Source: Dechloromonas sp. Dech2017
Lineage (GTDB): Bacteria > Pseudomonadota > Gammaproteobacteria > Burkholderiales > Rhodocyclaceae
Reading direction: 5' to 3'
Assembly: GCA_009469585.1 (NCBI GenBank)
Contig: SSXW01000014.1
Location: 1-64,000, forward strand
DNA length: 64,000 nt
A program made the position numbers and the translations under genes. Positions within the stretch are counted from its first letter, which is position 1, and every line of letters begins with the position of its first letter. The notes below the pieces were generated by a model that worked only from the letters and a program-made list of their open reading frames with translations, ran no database searches and was not told the origin of the DNA. Shown piece by piece: positions 43,024 to 53,200 of this stretch.

Positions 43024-45747
43024 TCAGCCGGTGCGCCGCGGCAGCCAGGCCAGCAGTTTCGAGAACAGCTCGTCCGGCTCGAAGGGCTTGGCGATGAAGT
43101 CGCTCATTCCCGCCGCCAGGCAACTCGCCTTGTCCTCGACGAAGGCATTGGCCGTCATGGCGATGATCGGCAGGCGCTCCCGGCCGGCCAGGGCGCGGAT
43201 GCGGCGGGTCGCCTCGAGGCCGTCGAGGCGCGGCATCTGCATGTCCATCAGGATCAGGTCGTAATCGTTCCGCTCGACCATGTCGACCGCCAGTTGCCCG
43301 TCGCTGGCGACCTCGACCCGTTGCCCGACATCGTCGAGTATCGACAGGGCGATTTCGCGGTTGATCGGTTCATCCTCGACCAGCAGCACGCGGCAGCCGG
43401 TGCAGCACGCCAACAGCTGCGCCTCGGCTGCCCCCAGTGGCCGCCTGGCCGCCTGCACCGTACCGGCTTCGGCCGGTTTGAGACGAGCCGTGAACCAGAA
43501 AGTGCTGCCCTGACCCGGCTGGCTGTCTACCCCGGCATCGCCCCCCATCATCAGCGCCAGCTTGCGCGTAATGGCCAGGCCCAGGCCGGTACCGCCGTAT
43601 TGTCGCGTCGTGGACGCATCGGCCTGCTCGAACGATGAAAACAGGCGGGCGACCACCGCCGCCGGTATGCCGATGCCGGTATCCTCGACCGCAAAACGAA
43701 CCAGCACACCCTGGGCGTTACTGCCCAGCCGCCGGGCGCGGATGACCACCTCGCCGGCCTCGGTGAACTTGACGGCGTTGCCGACATAGTTGAGCAAGGC
43801 CTGACTGAGCCGCGTCGCATCGCCGACCAGCGGGCCGATGCCCTCATCAGTCTCGACCCGCAGGACAAGGCCTTTATCGGCCGCCTTCTCGCGCAACATA
43901 GCCGCAGCCCCTTCGACCAGATCGTTGATGTTGACCGGCGCCTCGTCGAGATGGAACTTGCCAGCCTCGATTTTCGACAGGTCGAGGATGGCATTGATGA
44001 TCCCCAGCAAATGGTTGCTCGCCGCCTCCAGTTTGTCGAGGCGCTCGCCCTGCTGCAGGCTGAGACCGCCGCGGCGGATCAGGTGGGCCATGCCGGTGAT
44101 GGCATTGAGCGGCGTGCGTATCTCGTGCGACATATTGGCCAGGAAGGCGCTCTTGGCATGACTGGCCTGCTCGGCCGCCGCCATCGCCTCGACCAGTTCG
44201 GCGGTGCGCTCGGTGACTTGGCGTTCGAGCTCGCTCTGATGGCCGTGGAGCAGGATCTCGGCCCGCCGCTGCTCGGTGATGTCGATGACGAAGGCGAGGA
44301 TGCACAGCTCGCCATTCAGTTCGGTGGTCTGGGCCGAGATGCTGACCAGGCGATGACCGCCGTCCTTATGCACCCAGGTCGCCTCCCAGTCCACCACCCG
44401 GCCGGCCCGCAACAGGGCGTTCACCCAGCGGTCGCGGGTCGGTGCATCGAGCCACAGGCCCAGTTCGAGGGACGAACGGCCAAGCATTTCGGCCGGCTTC
44501 CAGCCGAAATCTCGCTGGTAATTGCGATTGACCTCGATGAAGCAGCCGTCGCTGGCCCGGGCGATCGAGACGGCAATCGGGCTGGCGTGGAAGGCCTTGG
44601 CAAAGCGTTCTTCCGAAAGGCGCAGGGCCAGTTCGGCATGGCGCCGCTCGGTGATGTCCTGGCCTGCGATCAGGCCACCGACCACGGCTCCGGCGTTGTC
44701 GCGGATCGGCCGGCTGTGCCAGGCGATCAGCCGCCGGGACCGGCCCCGTGTCAGCACGGCCATTTCAAAGTAATCAGCATCGCTCGGCTGGCTGGCCAGC
44801 ATCGCCTCGAAAGCCCGACGCGTCCGCCGTCCCTCCTCAGCCGACGGCAGGCATGCCGTGAACCAGTCCTTGCCAATCAACTCGGCATCGCTGTAGCCGA
44901 GCACCTCGCAACCCTTGCGGTTGATCAACGTGATGAGGCCGGAAGTATCGACGGCGACGATGATCGCCTCCACCGTCTCGAGGATGTTTCGGCTCTGGTC
45001 GCGCTCTTCGCGCAAGGCCCGTTCGGCCAGCACCTTGGGCGTGATGTCGCGGGCGATGCCGAACAGGCCGATGATCTCGCCGGCCTCGTCGCGGATCGGG
45101 TACTTGCGGTTGTCCACCCAGCCGATCCGGCCGTCGTTGCGGCGGTATTCCTGCACCTCGTGGGCCACCGGAATGCCGGCGAAGACGTCTTTCTCGAGGC
45201 GGTAGTAAATGTCGGCGTAGGGCTCCGGAAAGACGTCGTAGTCGGTCTTGCCGAGCAGATCGGTCCAGTGCTCGGCCGGCTGGGTGATCGAGACCAGCGT
45301 CTGGCTGGCCCCGGTGAACACGTGGTTGCGATCCTTGAAATAGATGAAGTCGTCGGTGACCTCCATGATCGCCTTGAAATTGGCCATCATCGGCTGGTCG
45401 TCCAGCCTGGCCCGCAGGCTGCGGGCATCCTGCAGCAACAGGCAGAGATGGCCGTCGTCACCGGCGGCGTCGATGACCCGGCTATACGACCCCTTGAGGC
45501 AGATGATCCGTCCGTCGGACTGACGCAGGCGGGCATTGAAGGTTCCCGCCCCCGGCGGTGCCTCGGGCGGAAAGAGCATGGCGACGATGTCGGCGTCGTG
45601 GGCGTGGAAAAGATCGGGCAGGCTGATCCGGCCGGCGATGAAGTCTTCGCTCGCATAACCCAGCAAGGCCTGGCAGCCATCGCTGGCCAGCAAGACCCGG
45701 CCGGCCAGGTTCAGTCGGAATTCAACGCCGGAGATTGCCACGACCAC
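43024..45747 (-). CDS. Hybrid histidine kinase with four PAS domains
   Basis: This 907-aa protein has about four PAS domains (roughly 1-110, 125-245, 255-375, 380-500), a coiled linker ([18 protein letters not shown]), HisKA ([17 protein letters not shown]) and HATPase. The ATPase boxes are [14 protein letters not shown] and [11 protein letters not shown]-terminal receiver follows ([23 protein letters not shown]). No membrane span is evident, so it should sense a cytoplasmic or diffusible signal. There is no Hpt domain, so phosphate must go to a separate Hpt protein. No partner regulator is adjacent. Confidence 0.9.
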   Translation of the reverse strand: MVVAISGVEFRLNLAGRVLLASDGCQALLGYASEDFIAGRISLPDLFHAHDADIVAMLFPPEAPPGAGTFNARLRQSDGRIICLKGSYSRVIDAAGDDGHLCLLLQDARSLRARLDDQPMMANFKAIMEVTDDFIYFKDRNHVFTGASQTLVSITQPAEHWTDLLGKTDYDVFPEPYADIYYRLEKDVFAGIPVAHEVQEYRRNDGRIGWVDNRKYPIRDEAGEIIGLFGIARDITPKVLAERALREERDQSRNILETVEAIIVAVDTSGLITLINRKGCEVLGYSDAELIGKDWFTACLPSAEEGRRTRRAFEAMLASQPSDADYFEMAVLTRGRSRRLIAWHSRPIRDNAGAVVGGLIAGQDITERRHAELALRLSEERFAKAFHASPIAVSIARASDGCFIEVNRNYQRDFGWKPAEMLGRSSLELGLWLDAPTRDRWVNALLRAGRVVDWEATWVHKDGGHRLVSISAQTTELNGELCILAFVIDITEQRRAEILLHGHQSELERQVTERTAELVEAMAAAEQASHAKSAFLANMSHEIRTPLNAITGMAHLIRRGGLSLQQGERLDKLEAASNHLLGIINAILDLSKIEAGKFHLDEAPVNINDLVEGAAAMLREKAADKGLVLRVETDEGIGPLVGDATRLSQALLNYVGNAVKFTEAGEVVIRARRLGSNAQGVLVRFAVEDTGIGIPAAVVARLFSSFEQADASTTRQYGGTGLGLAITRKLALMMGGDAGVDSQPGQGSTFWFTARLKPAEAGTVQAARRPLGAAEAQLLACCTGCRVLLVEDEPINREIALSILDDVGQRVEVASDGQLAVDMVERNDYDLILMDMQMPRLDGLEATRRIRALAGRERLPIIAMTANAFVEDKASCLAAGMSDFIAKPFEPDELFSKLLAWLPRRTG

Positions 45748-45851
45748 GCTCCATCAGTGCTTGCCCGGTTCGATGATAGCGACATTTGGCCAAATAAATT
45801 TAATCGATAACAATTAAATTTATAAAAAATATCAAATCGTTTTCCAGCGGC

Positions 45852-45878
45852 ACAAAAAACCCGCCAGGCGGCGGGTTT
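45852..45878 (-). terminator. Rho-independent terminator of argC
   Basis: Read on the minus strand, AAACCCGCC-GCCT-GGCGGGTTT is a 9-bp stem followed by a run of T residues. It lies about 20 nt after the argC stop. Confidence 0.88.
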
Positions 45879-45899
45879 CCATGGGGGAGCAGGCTCCGC

Positions 45900-46838
45900 T
45901 CAAACCAGACCGAGGCTTTCCTCAACGCCCAAATGGACGTTCATGGCCTGCACCGCCGCCCCCGACGCACCCTTGCCGAGGTTGTCGAGGCGGGCGACGA
46001 GCAGCATGCGGTCGGCGTTGCCAAAGACGGCGATATCGACGCGGTTGGTGTCGTTATTGGCCTCGACATTGTAGAAGCCACCCTCGGTGGTGGCCTCGAG
46101 GTCGACCGGCAGGACACGGATGAAGAGCTCGTTGGCGTAGTAGTCGGCGAGGATGGTGCGCACCTCGGCCGGGCCGGCCGGGCGGGTGAATTGCGAGGGA
46201 TGCAGATAGGCCGTCACGGCCAGCCCCTTGTAGAAGGGCCCGACGATGGGCTGGAAGATGGGTGCTGCGGTCAACCCGGTATAAGCGCACATTTCCGGAA
46301 GATGCTTGTGGGCCAGGCCGAGGGCGTAGGGGCGCGGGGCATCGATGCGCTGCGGGCTCTGGTAGTGCTCGATCATCTTCTTGCCGCCGCCCGAGTAGCC
46401 GGTGATCGAATTGGCGGCGACCTGGGTATCGACCGGCAGCAGGCCGGCGGCGACCAGCGGGCGCAGCGCGAGGATGAAGGCCGAGGCGTGGCAGCCGGGG
46501 TTGGCGATGCGCTTGGAGGCACGGATCTTAGCGCGCTGGTCGGGGGCCAGCTCGGGCAGGCCGAAGGTCCACGCCGGATTGACGCGGTGGGCGGTCGAGG
46601 CGTCGATGATGCAGGTGTTGGGGTTGTCGACCAGGCTCACCGATTCCATCGCCGCGTCGTCCGGCAGGCACAGGAAGGTGACGTCGGACTCGTTGATCAG
46701 GCGCTGGCGTTCGGCCAGGTCCTTGCGCTTGTCGGAATCTATCCTGAGCAGCGCGACATCGGCGCGCTTGCCGAGGTATTCGTTGATCTGCAGGCCGGTG
46801 GTGCCTTCCTGCCCGTCGACAAAAACTTTGTAGGTCAT
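45900..46838 (-). CDS. argC: N-acetyl-gamma-glutamyl-phosphate reductase (type 2)
   Basis: This 312-aa NADPH enzyme makes N-acetylglutamate semialdehyde in arginine synthesis. It starts [18 protein letters not shown] (nucleotide-binding region) and has the catalytic Cys in [11 protein letters not shown] and the HKHLPEM segment of the short, type-2 ArgC. ATG 46838 gives the correct N-terminus. It stands alone, divergent from the fusion gene at 47012. Confidence 0.93.
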   Translation of the reverse strand: MTYKVFVDGQEGTTGLQINEYLGKRADVALLRIDSDKRKDLAERQRLINESDVTFLCLPDDAAMESVSLVDNPNTCIIDASTAHRVNPAWTFGLPELAPDQRAKIRASKRIANPGCHASAFILALRPLVAAGLLPVDTQVAANSITGYSGGGKKMIEHYQSPQRIDAPRPYALGLAHKHLPEMCAYTGLTAAPIFQPIVGPFYKGLAVTAYLHPSQFTRPAGPAEVRTILADYYANELFIRVLPVDLEATTEGGFYNVEANNDTNRVDIAVFGNADRMLLVARLDNLGKGASGAAVQAMNVHLGVEESLGLV

Positions 46839-47011
46839 CTGGGATCCGGGGTGATTGGTGTTCGAAGACCCGATTTTGGCAGAAAACCGTGAACATTTCG
46901 CCAACCCCGGGGAAAAGCCGTCGGTCTGGCTGCCGCCGGCGGCTTTGCTGCGGCGCAGCAAAAATGGTAGTCTAGGCCCCACAAGAATACACATTACGCA
47001 CGGGAACCAGC

Positions 47012-49333
47012 ATGAGTGAAATCGATCTGAAAAGCTTCTTTCTCGAGCGGGTCCGCCTGTTCGAGAACTTCCCGGCCGACAAGGTCGAGGAAATCGTCAT
47101 CAAGTCGCGCCTGGCCACCTACGAGGGCAACGAGGCCATTCTCGAAACCGGCGACGAAGGGCGCTGCATCGGCGTCATCATCAGCGGCCACGCCGATGTG
47201 TCGATGACCGACAACACCGGCACGCGCAGCGTCATCAGCCAGCTCGATGCCGGCGACGTGTTCGGCGTCATGTCGCTGCTTACCGGCGACCGCATCGTCG
47301 CCGACGTCATCGCCGGCACGCGCTGCTTCGTGCTGATGATCCCCCAGGAAGTCTTCAACAGCCACATCCTGACCAATCCCAAGGCCGTCGGCTACCTGTC
47401 GCGCCTGCTTGCCGAGCGCACCCGCGCCATGTCCGGCGACCTGGCCAGCGCCCAGGCCCAGGCGGTGACCCGGGCGGCCGATCCCTACGCCCTGTCGCTG
47501 ACCACCAACCGGCCGGGCAAGGTCGTCGTCCTCAATGTCGGCATCAGCCAGATCCATTTCGGCATCTACGACACCGAGGAAAGCGGCGCCGATATCCACG
47601 GCATCATCGATCACGCCGACCGGCAGGTATCCACCATCACGGTCAGCGTCCGGACCCAGCAGAAAACCCTGGAACACGCCCCGTTCAAGCTCTCCGACCT
47701 GTTCGGGGTGATGCGGGAAGTGACCGCCCTGCTCGGCCCGGCCTTCACCTTCCACCCGGAAGACGTCACCGCCATCGGCCACCGCGTCGTGCATGGCGGC
47801 AACCGCTTCTCCAGCTCGGCCGTCATCACCCCGGCAGTGATCGCCGACATCGAGGAACTGGCCGTCTTCGCGCCGCTGCACAACCCGGTCAACGTGGCCG
47901 GCATCCGCGTCGCCATGAAGATGTTCCCCAACGTGCCGCAGGTCGCCGTCTTCGACACCGCCTTCCACCAGACGCTACCGCCCTACGCCTACCTCTACGG
48001 CCTGCCCTACGAGTTGTACAAGCAGCACGGCATCCGCCGCTACGGCTTCCACGGCACCTCGCACCGCTACGTCTCGCTGAAGGCGGCCGAGGTGCTGAAG
48101 CGGCCGCTCGGCGAGCTGGAAATCGTCTCCTGCCACCTCGGCATCGGCGCCTCGCTGTGCGCCATCGACCACGGCCGCTCGATCGACACCACCATGGGCA
48201 TGACGCCGGCCGACGGCCTGATCATGCCCAGCCGCTCGGGCAGCATCGACCCGGCGGTGATGATCCACCTGATGGAAGAGCACAAGATGTCGGCCGAGCA
48301 GCTGTCCACGCTGATCAACAGCGAAAGCGGCCTGAAGGGCATCTCCGGCATCTCGAGCGACATCCACGACATCGAGCGGGAGGCCGCCGACGGCCATCAC
48401 CGTGCCCTGCTCGCCCACAAGGCCTTCTGCTACCAGGTGCGCAAGAACATCGGCGCCTACGTCGCGGCGATGGGCGGCATCGACGTCCTGGCCTTCACCG
48501 GCGACGTCGGCGAAACCAGCGCCACGGTGCGCAGCCTGGCCTGCCAGGGCCTGGGCTACATGGGCATCAAGCTCGACGAGGAAAAGAACCGCAATCTCGG
48601 CCAGATCACCTCCTTCGCCGTCATTTCGGCCGACGATTCGCCGGTCACCATCCTCGTCGTCGCCAACGACGACGAACGCCTGGTCGCCTGGGAAACCCTG
48701 CGCGCCATCGAACGCAACCAGTTGATCCTCGAAGCCAAAGCCGAGCAAGCGCCGGCCATCCCGGTCGAAATCTCGGCCCACCACGTGCACCTGGCGCAGG
48801 CCGATGTCGACCGGCTGTTCGGCCCCGGCCACCAGCTGACGCCGATGCACGAATTGTCGCAGCCCGGCCAGTTCGCCTGCGAGGAACAGGTCCATCTGCT
48901 CGGCCCCAAGGGGCGCATCGCCAAGGTCCGCGTGCTCGGCCCGACGCGCAAGGAAACCCAGGTCGAGATCGCCATGACCGAGCAGTTCAAACTCGGCATC
49001 CAGCCGCCCATCCGCCAGTCCGGCGACCTCGCCAACACGCCCGGCCTGACCCTCGAAGGCCCCTACGGCAGCGCCGTCATCGAACGCGGCGTGATCTGCG
49101 CCCAGCGCCACATCCACATGTCGCCGGAGGATGCCATGCGCTTCCGCGTGCGCGACAACTACGTCGTCCGCGTCCGCGTCGCTGGCGAGCGCGAACTGAT
49201 CTTTGGCGACGTCGTCGTCCGCGTCAATCCGGCCTTCCGGCTGGCCATGCACATCGATACCGACGAGGGCAACGCCGGCAACCTGAAGACCGGCATGCTC
49301 GGCTACATCGAGGAAATCCAGAGCCGCGCCTGA
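47012..49333 (+). CDS. cNMP-like domain / acetate kinase / PduL fusion
   Basis: This 773-aa protein joins three modules. Residues 1-140 resemble a cyclic-nucleotide-binding domain ([14 protein letters not shown]), but the usual Glu of FGE is Val86. Residues about 168-565 are an acetate/propionate kinase with GHRVVHGG (Arg258), [11 protein letters not shown] (Asp315), [14 protein letters not shown] and SRSGSIDP (Arg408). Residues about 583-765 are PduL phosphotransacylase with [13 protein letters not shown] and HIDTDEGNA metal motifs. The fused activities would interconvert acyl-CoA and acyl phosphate and then ATP plus carboxylate. Kinase motifs are altered (NVGISQIHF for NCGSSSLKF, HLGIGAS for HLGNGAS, GDVGETS for GGIGENS). 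It is monocistronic. Confidence 0.85.
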   Translation: MSEIDLKSFFLERVRLFENFPADKVEEIVIKSRLATYEGNEAILETGDEGRCIGVIISGHADVSMTDNTGTRSVISQLDAGDVFGVMSLLTGDRIVADVIAGTRCFVLMIPQEVFNSHILTNPKAVGYLSRLLAERTRAMSGDLASAQAQAVTRAADPYALSLTTNRPGKVVVLNVGISQIHFGIYDTEESGADIHGIIDHADRQVSTITVSVRTQQKTLEHAPFKLSDLFGVMREVTALLGPAFTFHPEDVTAIGHRVVHGGNRFSSSAVITPAVIADIEELAVFAPLHNPVNVAGIRVAMKMFPNVPQVAVFDTAFHQTLPPYAYLYGLPYELYKQHGIRRYGFHGTSHRYVSLKAAEVLKRPLGELEIVSCHLGIGASLCAIDHGRSIDTTMGMTPADGLIMPSRSGSIDPAVMIHLMEEHKMSAEQLSTLINSESGLKGISGISSDIHDIEREAADGHHRALLAHKAFCYQVRKNIGAYVAAMGGIDVLAFTGDVGETSATVRSLACQGLGYMGIKLDEEKNRNLGQITSFAVISADDSPVTILVVANDDERLVAWETLRAIERNQLILEAKAEQAPAIPVEISAHHVHLAQADVDRLFGPGHQLTPMHELSQPGQFACEEQVHLLGPKGRIAKVRVLGPTRKETQVEIAMTEQFKLGIQPPIRQSGDLANTPGLTLEGPYGSAVIERGVICAQRHIHMSPEDAMRFRVRDNYVVRVRVAGERELIFGDVVVRVNPAFRLAMHIDTDEGNAGNLKTGMLGYIEEIQSRA

Positions 49334-49335
49334 GC

Positions 49336-49372
49336 GCTGCGGTCGACCGGAATTTTCGGCCAAAATCGAAAT
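49336..49372 (+). repeat. Dispersed GCGGTCGACC/A-T tract repeat
   Basis: GCTGCGGTCGACCGG, AATTTT, CGGCC, AAAA and TCGAAATGCC follow directly after the stop of the fusion gene. This is a near-consensus intergenic copy of the family. Confidence 0.6.
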
Positions 49373-49440
49373 GCCGGGCCGGCCCAGGCCGGTCCCGGCA
49401 ACCGGCTCAAAGCGACCAGCCCCCTGGCCAGCGGCTGGGG

Positions 49441-49854
49441 TTAATCCTGCAGCGTGTACAGGTAGTCGATCAGCGCCACGATGCGCTCGCGCACCGCAGC
49501 TTCCGTGCGATAGGGCTCGAAGCTGACGCCGGGCGCCGCCGCGAAGCTGTAGCGCTGGCCCCACACCGGCATTTCGCGCGGGCCGTGGCCGGGCATCGGC
49601 AGCCGGCCGTCTATCGTCTGGTAGACGGTAAACAACGGGAAACTGCCACCATTGTTCTTGGACAGTTGCCGCAGGCTGGGCGGTTCGACCTTGAGCAGGC
49701 GACCGAAGGGCGTCCCGGCCCGGCCATCGGCGCCGTGGCAGACGGCGCAACTGTTGAGGTATTCCTGGCGACCGGCGGCGACATTCTTCTCTTCGGCCCG
49801 CGCGGCGCCGCTCACCGCCAGCAGCAGCGCCATCCCAATGCAGCGTTTCAACAT
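49441..49854 (-). CDS. Class I cytochrome c
   Basis: This 137-aa periplasmic protein has a signal peptide (CIGMALLLAVSGAARA) and a single heme site CAVCH, with a likely axial Met in the RLPMPGHGPREMPVWG region. ATG 49854 has GGAGGAAG about 6 nt upstream; the upstream open frame has no protein character. It is a small electron carrier of unknown partner and stands alone. Confidence 0.88.
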   Translation of the reverse strand: MLKRCIGMALLLAVSGAARAEEKNVAAGRQEYLNSCAVCHGADGRAGTPFGRLLKVEPPSLRQLSKNNGGSFPLFTVYQTIDGRLPMPGHGPREMPVWGQRYSFAAAPGVSFEPYRTEAAVRERIVALIDYLYTLQD

Positions 49855-50067
49855 GTCAAGCTTCCTCCCTGATCCCCGCGAGGCAAAGCCGGCGGACAGC
49901 ATGGCCACCGCCGGACATCCGCTTCAAGCATACGAAAATCAGCTGGCGCCGTCCAATGGGCCACGCGCCCAGCATGGTGGCGCGGAATCTTTTTCGGCCG
50001 TCGCTGTCACAACTTGTCCCAGCGACCACTGAGTCGGGGTTTCCCCCGGAACCCCCGCGAGACGACG

Positions 50068-50445
50068 ATGACCCTCTCCAGGCGCATGACCGAACGTATC
50101 CCGCTCTATTCGTCGTGGTTCGATGCCAATTGGCTGAACGAGTGGAACAACATCGATGCCGCGGGCGTTCTCACCGATATTTCAAGCGCCGGCTTTGCCG
50201 GGCGCATGCGGCAGGCGCCCACCGTCGGGCACGTCTTTCACGCCCGGCTCTCGCTGCACGAAGCGGACGCCAGCAACCTGCCGCTGGCGATCGATGTCGA
50301 CGCGGTGATCTGCCAGCGCCACCAGCGCGCCGACTTCGCCGGAAACGACGAATGGACGGTGCATTGCGCCATCGAATCGATTCGTCCGGTGGAAAAGCAG
50401 CAACTGATGCAGGTCATCGCCGAGCTCAAACCGGAAACGGACTGA
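50068..50445 (+). CDS. PilZ-like small protein
   Basis: This 125-aa soluble protein has a basic start (SRRMTERIPLY) and then a beta-barrel-like pattern with TDISSAGFAGRM, which resembles the D-x-S-x-x-G element of PilZ cyclic di-GMP receptors. An upstream R-x3-R element is present only loosely, so ligand binding is uncertain. ATG 50068 lies after a 6-bp hairpin (GGGGTT/AACCCC, 50036-50055) in the leader. Several cyclic di-GMP proteins elsewhere in the window make this role plausible. Confidence 0.5.
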   Translation: MTLSRRMTERIPLYSSWFDANWLNEWNNIDAAGVLTDISSAGFAGRMRQAPTVGHVFHARLSLHEADASNLPLAIDVDAVICQRHQRADFAGNDEWTVHCAIESIRPVEKQQLMQVIAELKPETD

Positions 50446-50487
50446 AGCCGGCGAGGCGGCCAACCCGGCCGCCTCCTTTGTTGTCTA

Positions 50488-51090
50488 TCAGACCACCCAC
50501 CAGCCGAGCAGCATGCTCAGGATGGCGGCGGAAACGACCATCAGCCCGATCCACGCAGCGACGCCGGCCATCACCACCATGTTGGCGATGTAGCGCGACT
50601 TCATCGCGTCATCGACCCGCAGCATCGGCCGCACGCCATGCCGGATCAGCGCCACCGAGGCGACCCAGGCGGCCGCCACGACGATCAGGTTGAAGGCCAG
50701 GCTGGGCACGAACAGGGCGAGTGACGACAGCCACAGCGGCACCGGCGCGATGGCGGCCAGCACGTAGGCGTTCTCGTAGCCCGGATCGTGGTCGCGGGCC
50801 ATCGACATGCGCTGGATGATGCCGGCCATGAAGGACACCATGACCAGTTGCACGACAAACAGCACGACGCCGGTGACCAGCAACTGGAAGCCGCTGATCG
50901 CCGGCACCGACAGCGGGAACACCGCCCCCGGATTGACCGCTTCGCTGTAGGCGTACATCAGCGGGGGCAGCAGCGACATCGGGGCCACCAGGTAAAGCAG
51001 CAGGCGGCCGGCCGTCGGATGCTTCTTGGCAATTTCCGACCAGCCCTCGGTTTCCGAGGTCAGCATGTGGGACATATGGGTAATCGACAT
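50488..51090 (-). CDS. Yip1-family membrane protein
   Basis: This 200-aa integral membrane protein has about five spans and a short cytosolic N-terminus (SEIAKKHPTAGRLLLYL). Repeated aromatic/proline-bounded helices and the YENAYVLAAIAPVPLWL segment match the Yip1 domain. The function in bacteria is unknown. ATG 51090 has AAGGAG 7 nt upstream. It follows the MscS gene on the same strand. Confidence 0.75.
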   Translation of the reverse strand: MSITHMSHMLTSETEGWSEIAKKHPTAGRLLLYLVAPMSLLPPLMYAYSEAVNPGAVFPLSVPAISGFQLLVTGVVLFVVQLVMVSFMAGIIQRMSMARDHDPGYENAYVLAAIAPVPLWLSSLALFVPSLAFNLIVVAAAWVASVALIRHGVRPMLRVDDAMKSRYIANMVVMAGVAAWIGLMVVSAAILSMLLGWWVV

Positions 51091-51208
51091 GATCAGGCTC
51101 CTTCCGTCCGCCAGCGATGCCCCGGCATGCACCATGCACCCGCGGCAGGAGCGGGCCTGTCGGTTGGACGACAAAGCCGGGCAGAGGTTTCAGCCGATTG
51201 GTGGCGGT

Positions 51209-52327
51209 TCAGCCCCGGGCGGCCGGCAAGGCCGCTTCCGGCGCATCCGGCCCGGCGACATGCAGGGTGCGGGTGGGGAAGGCGATTTCGGCGCCATGGC
51301 GGGCGACGATGTTGGCGATCCTGAGCAGCACGTCCTGCTTGACCTGGTGGTACTCGACCCAGGCGACGGTGCGGGTGAAGGTGTAAACCATGATGTCGAG
51401 CGAGGAAGCAGCGAACTCGGTGAAATTGACGATCATCGTCTGCTCCTGGTCGATGTCCGGGTGCGCCCTGAGCATCTGCCGGATGGCCTCGACGATGGCC
51501 GCCACCTGGGCGATGTCGTCGTAGCGGACGCCTATCGTTTCCTTGATCCGCCGGTTCTTCATGCGCGACGGGTTTTCCACGGTGATCTGGGCGAACACGG
51601 CGTTGGGCACGTAGAGCGGGCGCTTGTCGAAAGTCCGGATGCGGGTCAGGCGCCAGCCGATTTCCTCGACGGTGCCCTCGATTTCCTTGTCGGGCGAGCG
51701 TATCCATTCGCCAACCACGAACGGCCGGTCGAGATAGACCATCAGGCCGCCGAAGAAGTTGGCCAGCAGGTCCTTGGCGGCGAAGCCAACGGCGATGCCG
51801 CCGATGCCGCCGAAGGCCAGCACGCCGGAAATCGAGAAGCCCAGGCTCTGCAGGCCGACCAGCACGGCGGTGATGAGCACCGAAACGCGCAGCAGCTTGC
51901 CGATGGCGTCTATGGTCGTCCGGTCCACGCCCTCGCCGCGGGCGACCTGCCGCTCGAGGATGGCGTCCTGCATGTTTTCGATGAAGCGGACGAGGAACCA
52001 GGTCAGGCAAACGATGACGCCAATGCTGCGGGCCGGCGGCACGATCTCGTAGAGAACGCCGTCCGCCCCGCCCTGGACGAGACGGGCGGCGAAAGCCAGG
52101 CCGAGCACCCAGGCGAGCAGGGTGAGCGGCTTGCGGGCGGCCGAGACGACGGCGAAATCCCAGGGGTTGCTGGTCAGCCGGGTGCGCTCCTCGAGCTTGT
52201 TGAGCAGGCGGCGGAGAAAGAAATTGCCGACGACGACAAGCAGCACGACGATGAAGACCTGCAAGGCCAGCGCCGCCGTCGGGTCCCCCCCGGACAGCCT
52301 GTGCAGCCAGGTATCGAAAATTTCCAT
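51209..52327 (-). CDS. MscS-family mechanosensitive channel
   Basis: This 372-aa inner-membrane protein has N-terminal spans and then the MscS core: the pore-lining helix GVLAFGGIGGIAVGFAAKDL, the beta domain with YLDRPFVVGEWI and GTVEEIGWRLTRIRTFDKR, and an alpha/beta C-terminal domain. It should open on membrane tension to release solutes under hypo-osmotic shock. ATG 52327 is preferred to a TTG at 52351. Confidence 0.9.
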   Translation of the reverse strand: MEIFDTWLHRLSGGDPTAALALQVFIVVLLVVVGNFFLRRLLNKLEERTRLTSNPWDFAVVSAARKPLTLLAWVLGLAFAARLVQGGADGVLYEIVPPARSIGVIVCLTWFLVRFIENMQDAILERQVARGEGVDRTTIDAIGKLLRVSVLITAVLVGLQSLGFSISGVLAFGGIGGIAVGFAAKDLLANFFGGLMVYLDRPFVVGEWIRSPDKEIEGTVEEIGWRLTRIRTFDKRPLYVPNAVFAQITVENPSRMKNRRIKETIGVRYDDIAQVAAIVEAIRQMLRAHPDIDQEQTMIVNFTEFAASSLDIMVYTFTRTVAWVEYHQVKQDVLLRIANIVARHGAEIAFPTRTLHVAGPDAPEAALPAARG

Positions 52328-52417
52328 GCCTTGGGTGCCCTCTTTACGCAATCAGGCTGGCCATTTTACCAAAGCCGCCCCTCTCGCCCGCCCGGCGACA
52401 TCCGCCAGGCTGCCGCT

Positions 52418-53038
52418 TCACTCGCCGACGACGTCGGTGCCGGCGGGCGGGGTAAAGCGGAAGGTGTCAGGGGCTAGCCGGGGATTGCGCTCGATCTTGC
52501 TGAAACGGATCAGCGTCGTCTGCCCGAAGCTGTCGCGCAGTTCCATGCCCTTCAGGTCGCTGCCGGCGAAGCCCAGGCGAATGCTCTCGAAGCCGCTGTC
52601 GCCGGCCTTGGGCGTGGCCTCGACCCAGGCCAGCCCATCGGCGTCGCCGGCTTCACGCAGCGTGAAATTCTTTTCCAGGTCGTTGCTGCCCGACAGCAAG
52701 GCGGCTGGCGAGGCGCCGATGGCCTGCCCGGACTTGCGGACCGTGACCTGCTGCAACTCGGGATCGTGGATCCAGATTTTCTCGCCGTCGCCGACCACCA
52801 GTTGCGGGTAGGGCTTGCGGATTTCCCAGCGCAGCTTGCCCGGCCGGGAGATGGCGACCAGCCCCGCCGATTCCTGCGGCTTGCGCCCATTGCGGGCGAC
52901 GATGGCCTGGCTGAATTCGGCCTTCAGGGTCCGCGTCGCCTTGAGAAACTCGTGCAACTGGTCGACGGCACCGGCCCGGGCGGTCAGCGGCAACAGGGCG
53001 ACCGCTGCGGTCAACAGCAATTTTTGGCTAATTTTCAT
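52418..53038 (-). CDS. lolA: Outer-membrane lipoprotein carrier LolA
   Basis: This 206-aa periplasmic chaperone carries lipoproteins from LolCDE to the outer membrane. It has a signal peptide (KLLLTAAVALLPLTARAGA) and the LolA sequence LKAEFSQAIV, GKLRWEIRKPYPQLVVGDG and LRDSFGQTTLIRFSKIERNP. It follows ftsK on the same strand, a common ftsK-lolA pairing. A copy of the dispersed repeat overlaps its start codon and signal peptide (53003-53038). Confidence 0.92.
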   Translation of the reverse strand: MKISQKLLLTAAVALLPLTARAGAVDQLHEFLKATRTLKAEFSQAIVARNGRKPQESAGLVAISRPGKLRWEIRKPYPQLVVGDGEKIWIHDPELQQVTVRKSGQAIGASPAALLSGSNDLEKNFTLREAGDADGLAWVEATPKAGDSGFESIRLGFAGSDLKGMELRDSFGQTTLIRFSKIERNPRLAPDTFRFTPPAGTDVVGE

Positions 53039-53140
53039 AATTTCAGCTTAGCGCAGACGGCCAATGGCCGCTGTTGCAGGGTGTAACAAGATGCTGCCGG
53101 GGCCGCCATGGCGGGCCGCTGGCGGGCGGCCTTGGCCGGC

Positions 53141-53200
53141 TTTTTCGGCCGACTATCCGATCCGCAATCCGACCGGCTATTCGACCCGCTATTCGGCCGG
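53141..53200. repeat. Five 12-bp tandem repeats at the ftsK end
   Basis: Five successive 12-mers lie between ftsK and lolA: TTTTTCGGCCGA, CTATCCGATCCG, CAATCCGACCGG, CTATTCGACCCG and CTATTCGGCCGG. The ftsK stop codon is the CTA (TAG on the minus strand) of the last unit, and two other units carry the same TAG in frame. The array may have arisen by slippage and now supplies back-up stops. Confidence 0.6.
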
